Shown here: positions 9,716-18,032 of the stretch, piece after piece
Layout of the letters: every line of letters begins with the position of its first letter
Numbering within the stretch: position 1 is the stretch's first letter
NCBI RefSeq assembly: GCF_003319105.1
Contig: NZ_QOHH01000005.1
Location: forward strand, 62,001-126,000
DNA: 64,000 nucleotides
Direction of reading: 5' to 3'
From: Blastococcus sp. TF02-09
GTDB taxonomy: Bacteria; Actinomycetota; Actinomycetes; Mycobacteriales; Geodermatophilaceae
Position numbers and translations under genes: made by a program
Notes under the pieces: model-generated
Told to the model about the DNA's origin: nothing
The model's database searches: none
What the model saw: the letters and a program-made list of their open reading frames with translations, nothing else

Positions 9716-10674
9716 TGGCCGGCAACAGCCAGCGCCGCGGCCGCACGACCGGCGCAGGCAAGAAGACCGCCACGGCCGGCACCGGCGGCAAGAACCGCCG
9801 GGCGCTGGCCGGTCGCGGGGCGACCCCGCCGGCCGCCGAGCGGTACGGCCACCCCGCCCAGCGCCGGGCGCAGGCCGCCGAGCGGCAGCGTGCCGAGCGG
9901 ACGCGGGCCCGCCAGCGCGCCGAGGAGGCGCCCGAGCTCCTGCTCGGTCGCAACCCCGTCGTGGAGGCGCTCCGCGCGCAGATCCCCGCGACGGCGCTCT
10001 ACGTCGTCACCGGCGACACGGCCCGGGCAACCGACGAGCGGATCACCGAGGCGCTGGGGCTGGCCGCCGCCCGTGGGCTGCCGCTGCTCGAGGTGGGCAA
10101 GGCCGAGTTCGACCGGATGTCCCAGGGTGCGTTGCACCAGGGCATCGGCCTGCAGGTGCCGCCCTACGACTACGCGCACCCCGACGACCTCGTGGACCTC
10201 GCCCGGAACTCGGGGCGCCCGCCACTGCTGGTCGCGCTCGACGGCGTCACCGATCCGCGCAACCTCGGTGCCGTCGTGCGCTCGGCGGCCGCCTTCGACG
10301 CCCACGGCGTCGTGGTGCCGCAGCGCCGAGCCGTCGGCATGACGGCGTCGGCCTGGCGCACCAGCGCCGGCGCGGCCGCGCGGATCCCGGTGGCACGCGC
10401 GGTGAACCTGGCCCGCACGCTGGCCTCCTACCAGGACGCGGGCCTGCAGACGGTCGGCCTGGCCGGCGACGGCGACGTCGACCTGCACGAGTACGACGGC
10501 TTCGCCGACCCGGTCGCCCTGGTGGTGGGCGCCGAGGGCAGCGGCCTGTCGCGGCTGGTCCGGGAGAAGTGCGACGTCGTCGTGCGCATCCCCATCGACC
10601 GCGAGACCGAGTCCCTCAACGTCAGCGTCGCCGCCGGCATCGCCCTCTACGCAGCGGCGGCCGCGCGCCGCTGA
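9715..10674 (+). CDS. rlmB: 23S rRNA (guanosine 2'-O) methyltransferase RlmB (TrmH/SpoU family)
   Basis: A 319-residue SPOUT methyltransferase. About 75 basic, disordered residues precede the substrate-binding domain that starts with [13 protein letters not shown]. The knotted C-terminal domain has motif 2 [12 protein letters not shown] near residue 183, the EGSGLSRLV motif 3 region and the final [12 protein letters not shown] motif. It methylates the ribose of a conserved guanosine in 23S rRNA. Translation is coupled to cysS through a one-base stop/start overlap. The long basic N-terminal tail is typical of actinobacterial members. Confidence 0.94.
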   Translation: MAGNSQRRGRTTGAGKKTATAGTGGKNRRALAGRGATPPAAERYGHPAQRRAQAAERQRAERTRARQRAEEAPELLLGRNPVVEALRAQIPATALYVVTGDTARATDERITEALGLAAARGLPLLEVGKAEFDRMSQGALHQGIGLQVPPYDYAHPDDLVDLARNSGRPPLLVALDGVTDPRNLGAVVRSAAAFDAHGVVVPQRRAVGMTASAWRTSAGAAARIPVARAVNLARTLASYQDAGLQTVGLAGDGDVDLHEYDGFADPVALVVGAEGSGLSRLVREKCDVVVRIPIDRETESLNVSVAAGIALYAAAAARR

Positions 10675-10740
10675 CCCGGCCATTGCCTCCGGGGCGGGGG
10701 GAGGAGCACACTCCGCGCCACCGCCCCCGAGGAGGCCCTC

Positions 10741-11169
10741 GTGCTGATCAGCCAGCTGCTCCGTCACAAGGATCCCGAGGTCGCGACCGTCGACGGCTCG
10801 GCCAGTGTCCGCTCGGCTCTCGCGCTGCTGGCGGCGAAGGGGATCGGTGCCCTGGTCGTCTCCTCCGACGGCCGCCGGGTCGACGGCATCGTCTCCGAGC
10901 GCGACGTCGCCCGCGGTCTGCACGAGCGCGGTGCGGACCTGCTCGCCGATCCGGTGTCCAGCGTGATGACCGCCGAGGTGCACGTCTGTGCGCCGGACGC
11001 GAACGTGGAGAACCTCGCGCGGACCATGACCGACCACCGCGTCCGGCACGTCCCCGTCGTAGCCGAGGGCGCGCTGGTGGGCATCGTCTCGATCGGCGAC
11101 GTCGTCAAGGCGCGGCTGGACGAGCTGGAGGACGAGCGGCGCCAGCTCGTCAACTACATCCAGACCTGA
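10741..11169 (+). CDS. CBS domain-containing protein
   Basis: A 142-residue protein made almost entirely of two CBS motifs (residues 8-65 and 75-130), a Bateman module that normally binds adenosyl ligands such as AMP, ATP or SAM. No enzyme domain is attached. Stand-alone CBS proteins of this size include hypoxic response protein 1 of mycobacteria. The GTG start has a strong GAGGAGG site. That site is partly buried in an imperfect 12-bp hairpin formed with the sequence just after rlmB. Confidence 0.88.
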   Translation: MLISQLLRHKDPEVATVDGSASVRSALALLAAKGIGALVVSSDGRRVDGIVSERDVARGLHERGADLLADPVSSVMTAEVHVCAPDANVENLARTMTDHRVRHVPVVAEGALVGIVSIGDVVKARLDELEDERRQLVNYIQT

Positions 11170-11176
11170 GCGGGGC

Positions 11177-12457
11177 TCAGCCGATCAGCTGCGCCACGGT
11201 GTAGATGACCAGGCCGGCCAGGCCGCCGACGACGGTGCCGTTGACCCGGATCCACTGCAGGTCGCGGCCCACCTGCAGCTCGATGCGGCGACTGGTCTCG
11301 TCGGTGTCCCAGCGGGCGACGGTGCTGCTCACGAGGTCGGCGACGTCGCCGGAGAACCGCTCGACCAGGTAGCCGGCGACGGTGCGCGAGTGCCGCTGCA
11401 CCAGTTCCCGCACGGTCGGGTCGGACTCCAGCAGCCGCGCGCCCTGCAGGATCAGCGCGGTCACGCGGGCGCGCAGCTCCGAGTCCGGGTCGGCCGCCGC
11501 GGTGAGGACGGCGGTCTTCGCGTTGGACCACAGCGAACCGGACCAGGTGCGCACCGCGGGGTGCTCGAGCAGCTCCTTCTTCAGCGCCTCCACCCGCCCC
11601 GCCGTCTCCGGGTCGGTGCGCAGCGCCTCGACGTAGGCCTTCAGGCGGGCGTCGTAGGCCCGGCGCAGCTCGTGCCGGGGGTCCGAGCCGACCTCGTCGA
11701 GGAAGTCCTGCACGCCGGCGAACACCCGGTCGAACACCCGGTCGTCCACCCAGTCGGGGACCCAGGCCGGCGTCGCGTCGCCGAGCTGGGCGCGGAAGAC
11801 CAGCCGGTTGTCCTCGAGGAACCGGGACAGCAGCCGCATCGCCGCCGAGAGCACCTCCTGGTGCCGGTCGCCGTCGACGACGAGCTCCAGGGCCCGGGCG
11901 AGAGCCGGTGCGGCGGGGGTGTCGTGCAGCTTGCGCTGCACCAGCGCGGCGACGGCGGGCTCGAGGTCCTCGTCGCGGAGCAGCTCGGACACCGCCTGGA
12001 GCGCCGCGGCTGCGTCCCCGGAGAGGCGCTCGGCCCGGTCCGGTGCGGCCAGGAAGACACCGAGCCGGCCGGGGACGTCGATGGTGCCGAGCTTGTCCTC
12101 GACGACCCCGCGGGTGAGGAAGTTCTCCTGGACGAAGGTGCCCAGGCTCTCGCCGATCTGGTCCTTCTTGCGCGGGATGATCGCGGTGTGCGGGATCGGC
12201 AGCCCCAGGGGGTGCCGGAACAGGGCGGTGACGGCGAACCAGTCGGCCAGGGCGCCGACCATGGACGCCTCCGCGGTGGCCCGGACGTAGCCGACCCAGG
12301 CGCCGTGCTCCTCGCCCAGCAGTACGCAGCCGACGAAGACGGCGGCGGCCAGCAGGAACAGCCCGGTGGCCAGCCGCTTCATCCGGGCCAGGTCGCGTGC
12401 CCGCTGCGGATCGTCGAGGGAGCCGACCAACGGGAGGGACGGTCGAGGTTCCGGCAC
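11177..12457 (-). CDS. DUF445 family membrane protein
   Basis: A 426-residue protein of the DUF445 (YjiN/YheB-like) family. An N-terminal transmembrane helix (about 31-50), a second hydrophobic segment around the DWFAVTALFRHP signature, a long amphipathic helical middle and a C-terminal hydrophobic anchor (VGGLAGLVIYTVAQL) are visible. The family is widespread and its biochemical role is not established. The gene begins at a GTG seven bases from a TAGGCT -10, so it is likely leaderless. Its 3' end faces the CBS gene seven bases away. Confidence 0.9.
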   Translation of the reverse strand: MPEPRPSLPLVGSLDDPQRARDLARMKRLATGLFLLAAAVFVGCVLLGEEHGAWVGYVRATAEASMVGALADWFAVTALFRHPLGLPIPHTAIIPRKKDQIGESLGTFVQENFLTRGVVEDKLGTIDVPGRLGVFLAAPDRAERLSGDAAAALQAVSELLRDEDLEPAVAALVQRKLHDTPAAPALARALELVVDGDRHQEVLSAAMRLLSRFLEDNRLVFRAQLGDATPAWVPDWVDDRVFDRVFAGVQDFLDEVGSDPRHELRRAYDARLKAYVEALRTDPETAGRVEALKKELLEHPAVRTWSGSLWSNAKTAVLTAAADPDSELRARVTALILQGARLLESDPTVRELVQRHSRTVAGYLVERFSGDVADLVSSTVARWDTDETSRRIELQVGRDLQWIRVNGTVVGGLAGLVIYTVAQLIG

Positions 12458-12464
12458 GTTCCCG

Positions 12465-12470
12465 AGCCTA
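12465..12470 (-). promoter_or_regulatory. Leaderless -10 element of the DUF445 gene
   Basis: TAGGCT on the minus strand, separated from the GTG start by seven bases. No ribosome site is present between them. Confidence 0.5.
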
Positions 12471-12504
12471 GATAAGGGACCCTCGACCGCTCCTCCCGTC
12501 GGGG

Positions 12505-13968
12505 TCAGCCGGTGGACCCGAGGGTGACCTCGACGGTGCTCTCGTCCCCGCCGCGGCGGATCGTGAGCTCGACCGTGGCGCCGGGGGCCTCGCTGCGAAC
12601 CGCGGCGGTCAGCTCGGTGGAGCTGGTGATCGGGCGGTCGCCCACCGCCACCACGACGTCGCCCGCCTCCAGGCCGGCCTCCGCGGCGGCGCTGTCGGCC
12701 TCCACGGAGACCACCTCGGCGCCCGTGCCCACCTCGGTGTTCCCGCCGTCGGCCGCGGTGCGGGAGCTGACCCCCAGGAACGCGCGGGTGGCCTTGCCGG
12801 TCTCCCGGATCTCGTCGCCGATGCGCTTGGCGGTGTTGCTCGGGATCGCGAAGCCGACGCCGATGTTCCCGCTCTGCGCATCGCCGCCGATGCCCCCGGA
12901 GGCGACGGTCGCGATCGCAGTGTTGATGCCGATGACCTCGCCGGCGCCGTTGACCAGCGCGCCGCCGGAGTTCCCCGGGTTGATCGCGGCGTCGGTCTGC
13001 AGCGCGTCGATGACGGTCGCGTCGTCCTGCGAGGACCCGGTCTGCACGGCCCGCCCGGTCGCGCTGATGATGCCGTCGGTGACCGTGTTGGACAGGCCCA
13101 GCGGAGCGCCGATGGCGACCGCGACGTCGCCGACCTGGACGTCGTCGGAGTCGGCGAAGGTGGCCGGGGTGAGGTTCTGCGCGCCGTCGAGCTTCAGCAC
13201 GGCGATGTCGGCCGACGGGTCGGTGCCCACGACCTCGGCGTCGTAGAGGGTGCCGTCGGAGGTGCGGACCTGGACCGTCCCGCCGCCTCCGCCCTCACCG
13301 GCGACCACGTGGTTGTTGGTGAGCACGAAGCCGTCCTCGGTCAGGACGACGCCGGAGCCGCTGCCCGCGCTCGACTGGCTGGTCACGTAGACGGTGACCA
13401 CGCTGGGCGCGGCCTTCGCGGCGGCCGCGGTGGCGGTCGTCGCCGACTCGGGGTTCTGGATGACGACGTTCTGCGCCGCCGTGGTCGCGGTGCCCGACCG
13501 GCCGCCGTCGTCGTCCAGGGTGGCCACGCCGGCACCGGCGGCGCCGCCGATGAGCGCGCCGGCGACGAGCCCGGCCAGACCCATGCGGACGCGGCCGCTG
13601 CGGCGGGCGGGGGCGGGGGCGGCGACCGCGACCGCGCCCGGTTCCGCCGAGCCGGCACCCGGCGGCAGCCCGCCGGAGGCGTGCGGGACGGGGGTGGTCG
13701 GCTGGCGCGGCGGGCCCCAGTAGGGCTGCCCCTGCGGCGGGGAATTGGGCGGCGGCGGGGTGTAGGGCCGGGCGTACGGCTGCCCGTACGGCGTCCCGCC
13801 GTAGGGCTGCTGCCCGGTCGGGGGCCCGTAGGGCTGGGGGTTCGCGTTCGGCTGGCCGTAGGACGGCTGCGGAGCGGTCGGCGCGCGGTCAGGACCTCCC
13901 GGCTGCTGGCCGGAGCCCTCCGCGGGCCCGACCGGTCCCGTGTGGCCCGACGATCCGGTTTCGCTCAC
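12505..13968 (-). CDS. HtrA/DegP-like membrane-anchored serine protease with PDZ domain
   Basis: A 487-residue trypsin-like protease for envelope protein quality control. Residues 1-125 are a cytosolic Pro/Gly/Gln/Tyr-rich low-complexity tail with repeated YGQP-like units. One transmembrane helix follows (about 130-150). The extracytoplasmic protease domain has the triad His220 (TNNHVV), Asp254 (ADIAVLK) and Ser334 (GNSGGAL). A single PDZ domain occupies about 390-485. This is the PepD/HtrA layout of actinobacteria. It is transcribed alone, divergently from nothing close. The tail may mediate oligomerisation or phosphoregulation; that is speculation. Confidence 0.93.
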   Translation of the reverse strand: MSETGSSGHTGPVGPAEGSGQQPGGPDRAPTAPQPSYGQPNANPQPYGPPTGQQPYGGTPYGQPYARPYTPPPPNSPPQGQPYWGPPRQPTTPVPHASGGLPPGAGSAEPGAVAVAAPAPARRSGRVRMGLAGLVAGALIGGAAGAGVATLDDDGGRSGTATTAAQNVVIQNPESATTATAAAAKAAPSVVTVYVTSQSSAGSGSGVVLTEDGFVLTNNHVVAGEGGGGGTVQVRTSDGTLYDAEVVGTDPSADIAVLKLDGAQNLTPATFADSDDVQVGDVAVAIGAPLGLSNTVTDGIISATGRAVQTGSSQDDATVIDALQTDAAINPGNSGGALVNGAGEVIGINTAIATVASGGIGGDAQSGNIGVGFAIPSNTAKRIGDEIRETGKATRAFLGVSSRTAADGGNTEVGTGAEVVSVEADSAAAEAGLEAGDVVVAVGDRPITSSTELTAAVRSEAPGATVELTIRRGGDESTVEVTLGSTG

Positions 13969-14074
13969 TGGTCCTCTCCTCCCTCCGCGCGGCCATCCGG
14001 CCGGCGCGACGGTCCCACTGTCCTGCCCCGCACTGATTCGGGGCTGGAGGATCCCTGTGAAATGTCTGGACGGC

Positions 14075-14851
14075 TCAACGCGGGACGCGTTCCAGCAATG
14101 CCCCGCGTCCGACCAGTTCAGTGACGGCCCAGATGGCCAGCATCTCGGCGGCCAGCAGCCCGAGGAGGACCAGCAGCTGGGCGGCGCCGGCCTCCAGCGG
14201 GGTCCCGCCGCCCAGGAGGACGCCGACGAACGCGCCGGGCAGCGTCACCAGGCCGACCGTCCGCGTCTGGTCGAGGGGCGGGATGAGGGCGGAGGCCGCG
14301 GCGGTCCGGAGCACGAGGAGGACGGCGTCGCGCTGGAGCAGCCCGAGGGCGAGCGCGGCCTCCACCTCGCCGCGGCGGGACTCCAGCTCCTCGTTCAGCC
14401 GCCGGCCGGCCAGCGACGTCGCCGTCATTGCGCCCCCGATGAGGATGCCGGCGATCGGGATGACCGCCTCCCCCCGGAAGGGCACCGTCCCGCTGCCCAG
14501 GACGAGCAGCACGACGGGTGCGGCGCCGCCGGCGATCGGCAGCGCGGTCGCCAGCAACCGGTCGCGGGCGCCGGGGGAGCGCAGCGGGCGCCCCGTCACC
14601 CGCCCCGCGGCGGTGATCGCCGCGATGCCGGTCATCAGCAGGACGAAGGCCGCGGAGAGCAGCAGGGACTCGACGACGGCGAGCAGGACGGTGGAGACGA
14701 CGGCCAGCTGCACCGTCGCGCGGACCGCGGCGACGAGGATCGGGCGCTCCTCACCGAGGCCGGAGAACCGGCCGGCCGCCGCGGCGAGCGCGGTGAGCAC
14801 GAGCAGGACGACGGTCAGCCGCAGATCCGGGTCGACGACGGAGGAGCCCAC
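14075..14851 (-). CDS. FetB/YbbM family ABC transporter permease (UPF0014)
   Basis: A 258-residue membrane protein with about seven hydrophobic helices and the family signature RTVGLVTLPGAFVGVLLGGG near residue 205. E. coli FetB works with the ATPase FetA in iron export. No ATPase gene is adjacent here, so the partner must be elsewhere or the protein works alone. The much longer open frame to 16090 is a shadow of the two plus-strand genes; the GTG at 14851 is chosen because the family begins shortly before the first helix. Confidence 0.85.
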   Translation of the reverse strand: MGSSVVDPDLRLTVVLLVLTALAAAAGRFSGLGEERPILVAAVRATVQLAVVSTVLLAVVESLLLSAAFVLLMTGIAAITAAGRVTGRPLRSPGARDRLLATALPIAGGAAPVVLLVLGSGTVPFRGEAVIPIAGILIGGAMTATSLAGRRLNEELESRRGEVEAALALGLLQRDAVLLVLRTAAASALIPPLDQTRTVGLVTLPGAFVGVLLGGGTPLEAGAAQLLVLLGLLAAEMLAIWAVTELVGRGALLERVPR

Positions 14852-14930
14852 GGGCGTGGATACTGCCGGGTACCACGGGTGGCCAGGCGGCCGGCCGTCG
14901 ACGACGCCCGACCTCAGCAGGAGGACGCCC

Positions 14931-15623
14931 GTGCCCCGTCTCCCCGGACGGCCTGAACTGGTGCTGGCCGCGCCGTTCGCGGCCGTGCTCGCGGTCGTCG
15001 GCGGGCTCGCCCTGGAGGGCTCGGCGGTCCTCGGCCTGGGGGTCGTCACCGCACTGGTGGGTGCCGCCTGGGCGGGCGCCGCCTGGGAGGAGTCGCGGGC
15101 GGGCGAGGTGGCCCTGGTCGCCGGGGCACGGGCCGCGGCCTGGACCGTCGGTGGGCTGCTGGTCCTCTGCGGGGCCGCACTGCTCGTCGGCATGACGGTG
15201 ACCCTGCTCGCCGGTGCGCTGCTCGCCGTCGCCGCCCTGGTGCTCCACCGGCCCGGCCCGCGCCGCGCCGCACCGGCCGGGGCGGCGCTCCCCGACGAGC
15301 CGGAGGGCCCGGTCCTCCTCTCCCCGCTGCACCCCGCGGCCCCGACGTTCCGCATCGGTGCGGCCGGCGTCGCCCGGGCGGTCCTCCCGCCGGTGCGGGT
15401 GCTCAGCACCCGGTCGCTGGGGGAGGAGTGGCTGCGCACGACGGCACTCCTGGACGCCGCACCCGAGCCGCTCACGCAGGAGGCGGTGGCGGCCCGGAGG
15501 GCGTCGGTCCTCGACGAGCTGGAGCGGCGCGATCCCGAGGGGATCGCGCGCTGGCTGGCGCTCGGGACGGAGCGGGGCGGCAACCCGGCGGAGTTCCTGC
15601 GCGAGGAGCCCGGCGCCGGCTGA
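14931..15623 (+). CDS. Membrane protein of unknown function, first copy of a tandem paralogous pair
   Basis: A 230-residue protein. Its N-terminal half has hydrophobic helices at about residues 10-26, 30-46, 60-80 and 82-102. A linker follows, then a C-terminal soluble domain beginning with S-L-G-E-E-W-L. That domain is shared almost position for position with the next gene (ELGEEW, TALL, RR-S-LDELERRD, RWL, NPA). A GGAGG site precedes the GTG. I do not recognise the family. The conserved soluble domain is probably cytoplasmic and helical. Confidence 0.65.
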   Translation: MPRLPGRPELVLAAPFAAVLAVVGGLALEGSAVLGLGVVTALVGAAWAGAAWEESRAGEVALVAGARAAAWTVGGLLVLCGAALLVGMTVTLLAGALLAVAALVLHRPGPRRAAPAGAALPDEPEGPVLLSPLHPAAPTFRIGAAGVARAVLPPVRVLSTRSLGEEWLRTTALLDAAPEPLTQEAVAARRASVLDELERRDPEGIARWLALGTERGGNPAEFLREEPGAG

Positions 15624-15749
15624 GGGCGCCGGTCGGTACGCCACACACCGGGAACGCGTGCATGGTCGGCGATCCACGGGTAGTGCGGCCGCACGCGGCG
15701 CCCGGCAGACCGCCCGCGTCGTCGCCGCAGTTCTCCCGGAGGCCGTCCC

Positions 15750-16376
15750 GTGCCCGCACCGCTCGTCCGGTCAGCCCAGGTCCTCGCGCTGCTGGTCGGC
15801 GCCGCGCTCGCGGTGGTCGGTGGCCTGGCGCTGCGCGGGCCGGGGCTGGTCACCGTGCTCGTCACCGCGACGGTCGTCGGCACCGTCGCCGCCGGCTTGG
15901 CCTCCGAGGGGCCCGGCGCGGCCCGGGGTCGGATCCTGGACGCCGGCGGGCGCGCGGCCGGGTGGACCGCCGGCGTGCTGCTGGTGCTGGCCGGCCTGGC
16001 GGCGGTCGCCGGCGTCGTGGTCACCCTGCTCGTCGCCGGCGCCGTGGCGACGGCCGTGCTGGTCGTCCACCTGCGCCGCGCGCGCTCCACGGCCCCGGTC
16101 CGTCAGGAGGCGCCGGTCTCACCGCGGCCCTCGGTCCCCGAGCTCAGCTGCCGGGAGCTCGGGGAGGAGTGGCTGCAGTCCACGGCGCTGCTGGAGGCCC
16201 GCGTCGAGCCCGCGCTGCGCCGGGCGGTGGTGGATCGCCGGGTGTCCATCCTCGACGAGCTGGAGCGGCGGGACGGCACCGGCTTCGCGCGCTGGCTGGC
16301 CGAGGGGCCCACGACGAGCAGCAACCCCGCCGACCACGTGCGCGACCTCCCGGCCGCGGGCACCGGCGCCGCCTGA
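15750..16376 (+). CDS. Membrane protein of unknown function, second copy of a tandem paralogous pair
   Basis: A 208-residue paralogue of the preceding gene. It has the same N-terminal hydrophobic half (helices about 8-25, 28-44, 60-80, 84-98) and the same C-terminal soluble domain: ELGEEWL near residue 130, then VVDRRVSILDELERRD and FARWL. The 126-bp gap to its partner contains a sequence loosely resembling the region upstream of the first copy, which suggests that gene and promoter were duplicated together. The GTG start has an upstream CCGGAGG. Function unknown. Confidence 0.65.
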   Translation: MPAPLVRSAQVLALLVGAALAVVGGLALRGPGLVTVLVTATVVGTVAAGLASEGPGAARGRILDAGGRAAGWTAGVLLVLAGLAAVAGVVVTLLVAGAVATAVLVVHLRRARSTAPVRQEAPVSPRPSVPELSCRELGEEWLQSTALLEARVEPALRRAVVDRRVSILDELERRDGTGFARWLAEGPTTSSNPADHVRDLPAAGTGAA

Positions 16377-16379
16377 CGG

Positions 16380-16460
16380 TCAGCCGGCGTCCAGCCCGCG
16401 GAGGACGAGCGAGACGGCCAGCGCGGTCATGACGACGGCGATGACGCCGTCGAGGACCCG
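16380..16460 (-). pseudogene. C-terminal remnant of a LysE/RhtB-type exporter
   Basis: The minus-strand frame encodes 26 residues typical of the last helix of LysE-family amino-acid exporters (LDGVIAVVMTALAVSLVL, then a short tail and a TGA). An in-frame TAG sits immediately upstream at the junction (16461-16463) and no remaining part of the gene is found. This looks like the end of a gene removed by deletion. The LysE label comes from a short segment, so it is moderately sure. Confidence 0.5.
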
Positions 16461-16574
16461 CTAGGCCACGGGGCGCGCGAAGACCACTGGCAGCAGTGGC
16501 GGCTCCGTTCGGCGATGCTGGACCGCGTGCGCGACGCCGTCCTGACCGCCGCCCACCGGGAGCTGGCCCGGTGA
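16461..16574 (+). pseudogene. C-terminal remnant of an unidentified gene
   Basis: Directly abutting the LysE remnant, the plus strand encodes 36 residues of good codon structure (an HWQQWRLR segment, then AMLDRVRDAVLTAAHRELAR) ending at TGA 16572-16574. No start codon or N-terminal domain precedes it. It reads like the helical tail of a deleted protein. I cannot name the family. Its stop overlaps a GTG that could start the next gene. Confidence 0.35.
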
Positions 16575-16657
16575 GCGACCTCTCGCGGGATCGAGAACAC
16601 CCGCACGTAGGCCAGGCGCAGCGGGACGCCGGCGGGCCCGGTCGGCTCGGGCTCGGG

Positions 16658-17278
16658 ATGAGCCGCGGGCACGGCCGCGGACCAGCCGACGAGGTCTTCG
16701 CCAGTGACGCGGACCGGGTGGGCATCCGGACCTGGGCCCGGCGGGCGGGGTGGGAGGCGGTCGACGGATCCGGACGGCGGCAGAGGGTCGCCGACGAGCT
16801 GGTGCGCAGCGCGCCGGCTCGCCGGATCGGCAGCGACCACCACCCTCGCAACGTCATCGCCGGTTCCGTCGACGGCCTCGACGTGCTCGCCTTCGACATC
16901 GCCGTCTCCGCGACGACCGGGTGGATCGCGGAGTGGGCGGTGACGGCGGCTGCCGTGCCGGCCGGTGCGCCGACCGTGCGCCTGACGCCGGCCCGGCTGT
17001 GGCTGCACGACCCGGACGGCCTGGCCCGTCTCGAGACCGGCGACGAGCGCTTCGACGCGCGCTGGCGCGTGCTCGGTCGTGATGCGGGTGCCCGACAGGT
17101 GGCCGACGATGCGGCGGTCCGGCAGGCACTGCTCGCCACGGACGACGGCGACGACTTCTGGATCGCGGCCGGGCACCTCGCTGCCCTGCGACCCGACGGG
17201 CACCGGCCATTGCTGCTCGAGCACCACCTCCGACTTCTCGCGGTCATCCAGCGGGCCCTCGGGTCCGCCGCAGGCTGA
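16658..17278 (+). CDS. Hypothetical protein
   Basis: A 206-residue soluble protein from the ATG at 16658. A GTG at 16571 would add 29 poorly structured residues and would overlap the upstream remnant. The sequence alternates strands and helices (VIAGSVDGLDVLAFDIAVS, then RLTPARLWLHDPDG, then FWIAAGHLAALRPDG) without a known catalytic motif. This pattern resembles actinobacterial proteins of unknown function that contain a conserved G-x-x-D-G-x-D-V-x-x-F-D core. There is no signal peptide or membrane helix. It is followed by the tRNA-Thr gene. Confidence 0.6.
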   Translation: MSRGHGRGPADEVFASDADRVGIRTWARRAGWEAVDGSGRRQRVADELVRSAPARRIGSDHHPRNVIAGSVDGLDVLAFDIAVSATTGWIAEWAVTAAAVPAGAPTVRLTPARLWLHDPDGLARLETGDERFDARWRVLGRDAGARQVADDAAVRQALLATDDGDDFWIAAGHLAALRPDGHRPLLLEHHLRLLAVIQRALGSAAG

Positions 17279-17307
17279 CGGCGCGGACCTCGTCCGGGTG
17301 CTGTCCC

Positions 17308-17313
17308 TAGACT
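17308..17313 (+). promoter_or_regulatory. Putative -10 element of the tRNA-Thr gene
   Basis: TAGACT, 27 bp upstream of the mature tRNA 5' end, in the right place and orientation for a short leader. Confidence 0.45.
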
Positions 17314-17340
17314 CGTCGGCGGGACGTGTTCCCGTGTCCC

Positions 17341-17413
17341 GCCGACGTGGCGCAATTGGTAGCGCACCCGACTTGTAATCGGGCGGTTAGGGGTTCAAGT
17401 CCCCTCGTCGGCT
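17341..17413 (+). tRNA. tRNA-Thr (anticodon TGT)
   Basis: The 73-nt sequence folds as a complete cloverleaf: acceptor stem GCCGACG/CGTCGGC with discriminator T, a D-arm with GCGCAATTGGTAGCGC, an anticodon stem CCCGA/TCGGG around CTTGTAA (anticodon TGT, reading ACA), and a T-arm GGGG-TTCAAGT-CCCC. The CCA end is not encoded. The 3' 27 bases overlap the end of a convergent protein gene on the minus strand. Confidence 0.97.
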
Positions 17414-18025
17414 CCGCTCCTCGACGTCCCCGGCCCGCTCGACCTCAGGGCGTTCCAGCCGACCGCCGCGGAACGCCACGATCCAGCCGACGAGCACGAC
17501 GTTGACCCCGATGTCGAGGGCGCTGCCCAGCCGCGCCGCCCTCAGGTGGACGTCGTACTGCGCCTGGTCGGCCGCGCACTCCCCGGTGCAGACGCCGGGC
17601 GGCGCCGGCGAGGAATCCATCTGCATGGTCGAGGACATCTGCGACTGCTGGTCGTAGTCGTGGATCGCGCTGACCACGAGCGCGGCCGTGCCGACGACGC
17701 TGCCCGCCAGCGCGATCAGCAGCCCGGCGCCCACGACCCGCAGCGGTGAGCGGAGCGTCGGGCCGAACAGGCGACGGGCGTAGTAGATCGCCGCGAGCAC
17801 CGCGAGCGCGAAGGCCGGGACCAGGGCCGCGGAGATCCACAGCCAGTAGGTGACCGGCTCCTGCGCGCGGGCGATCGCACCGACCGCGCCCTGGACCGCG
17901 GTCAGCACGAACCCGTCGGCGAACGCCATCACGACGGCGAGGACGGCGACCGTGGTCCAGGCGACCGCGCCCGGCGTGCGCCGGGCGCGGTCGGCCTCGA
18001 GCGACGGGGCGGAGGCGAGGGACAC
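17387..18025 (-). CDS. Four-helix membrane protein downstream of the multicopper oxidase
   Basis: A 212-residue membrane protein starting at GTG 18025, seven bases after the multicopper oxidase stop, so almost certainly in the same operon. Hydrophobic helices are near residues 24-46, 60-84, 98-120 and 172-188. The loop between the last two contains two cysteines (VCTGEC) and a Met-rich segment (QMSSTMQM). Both are candidate copper ligands if the loop faces outward. The last eight codons are read antisense through the tRNA-Thr gene. The family is not recognised; a role in copper delivery or enzyme anchoring is inference. Confidence 0.65.
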   Translation of the reverse strand: MSLASAPSLEADRARRTPGAVAWTTVAVLAVVMAFADGFVLTAVQGAVGAIARAQEPVTYWLWISAALVPAFALAVLAAIYYARRLFGPTLRSPLRVVGAGLLIALAGSVVGTAALVVSAIHDYDQQSQMSSTMQMDSSPAPPGVCTGECAADQAQYDVHLRAARLGSALDIGVNVVLVGWIVAFRGGRLERPEVERAGDVEERSRRGDLNP

Positions 18026-18032
18026 CGTCGGC

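Noticed and set aside
16571..16657. GTG 16571 as start of the hypothetical gene
   Set aside because: The 29 extra residues look unstructured and overlap the remnant of another gene; ATG 16658 fits the folded part better, though the GTG is not excluded.
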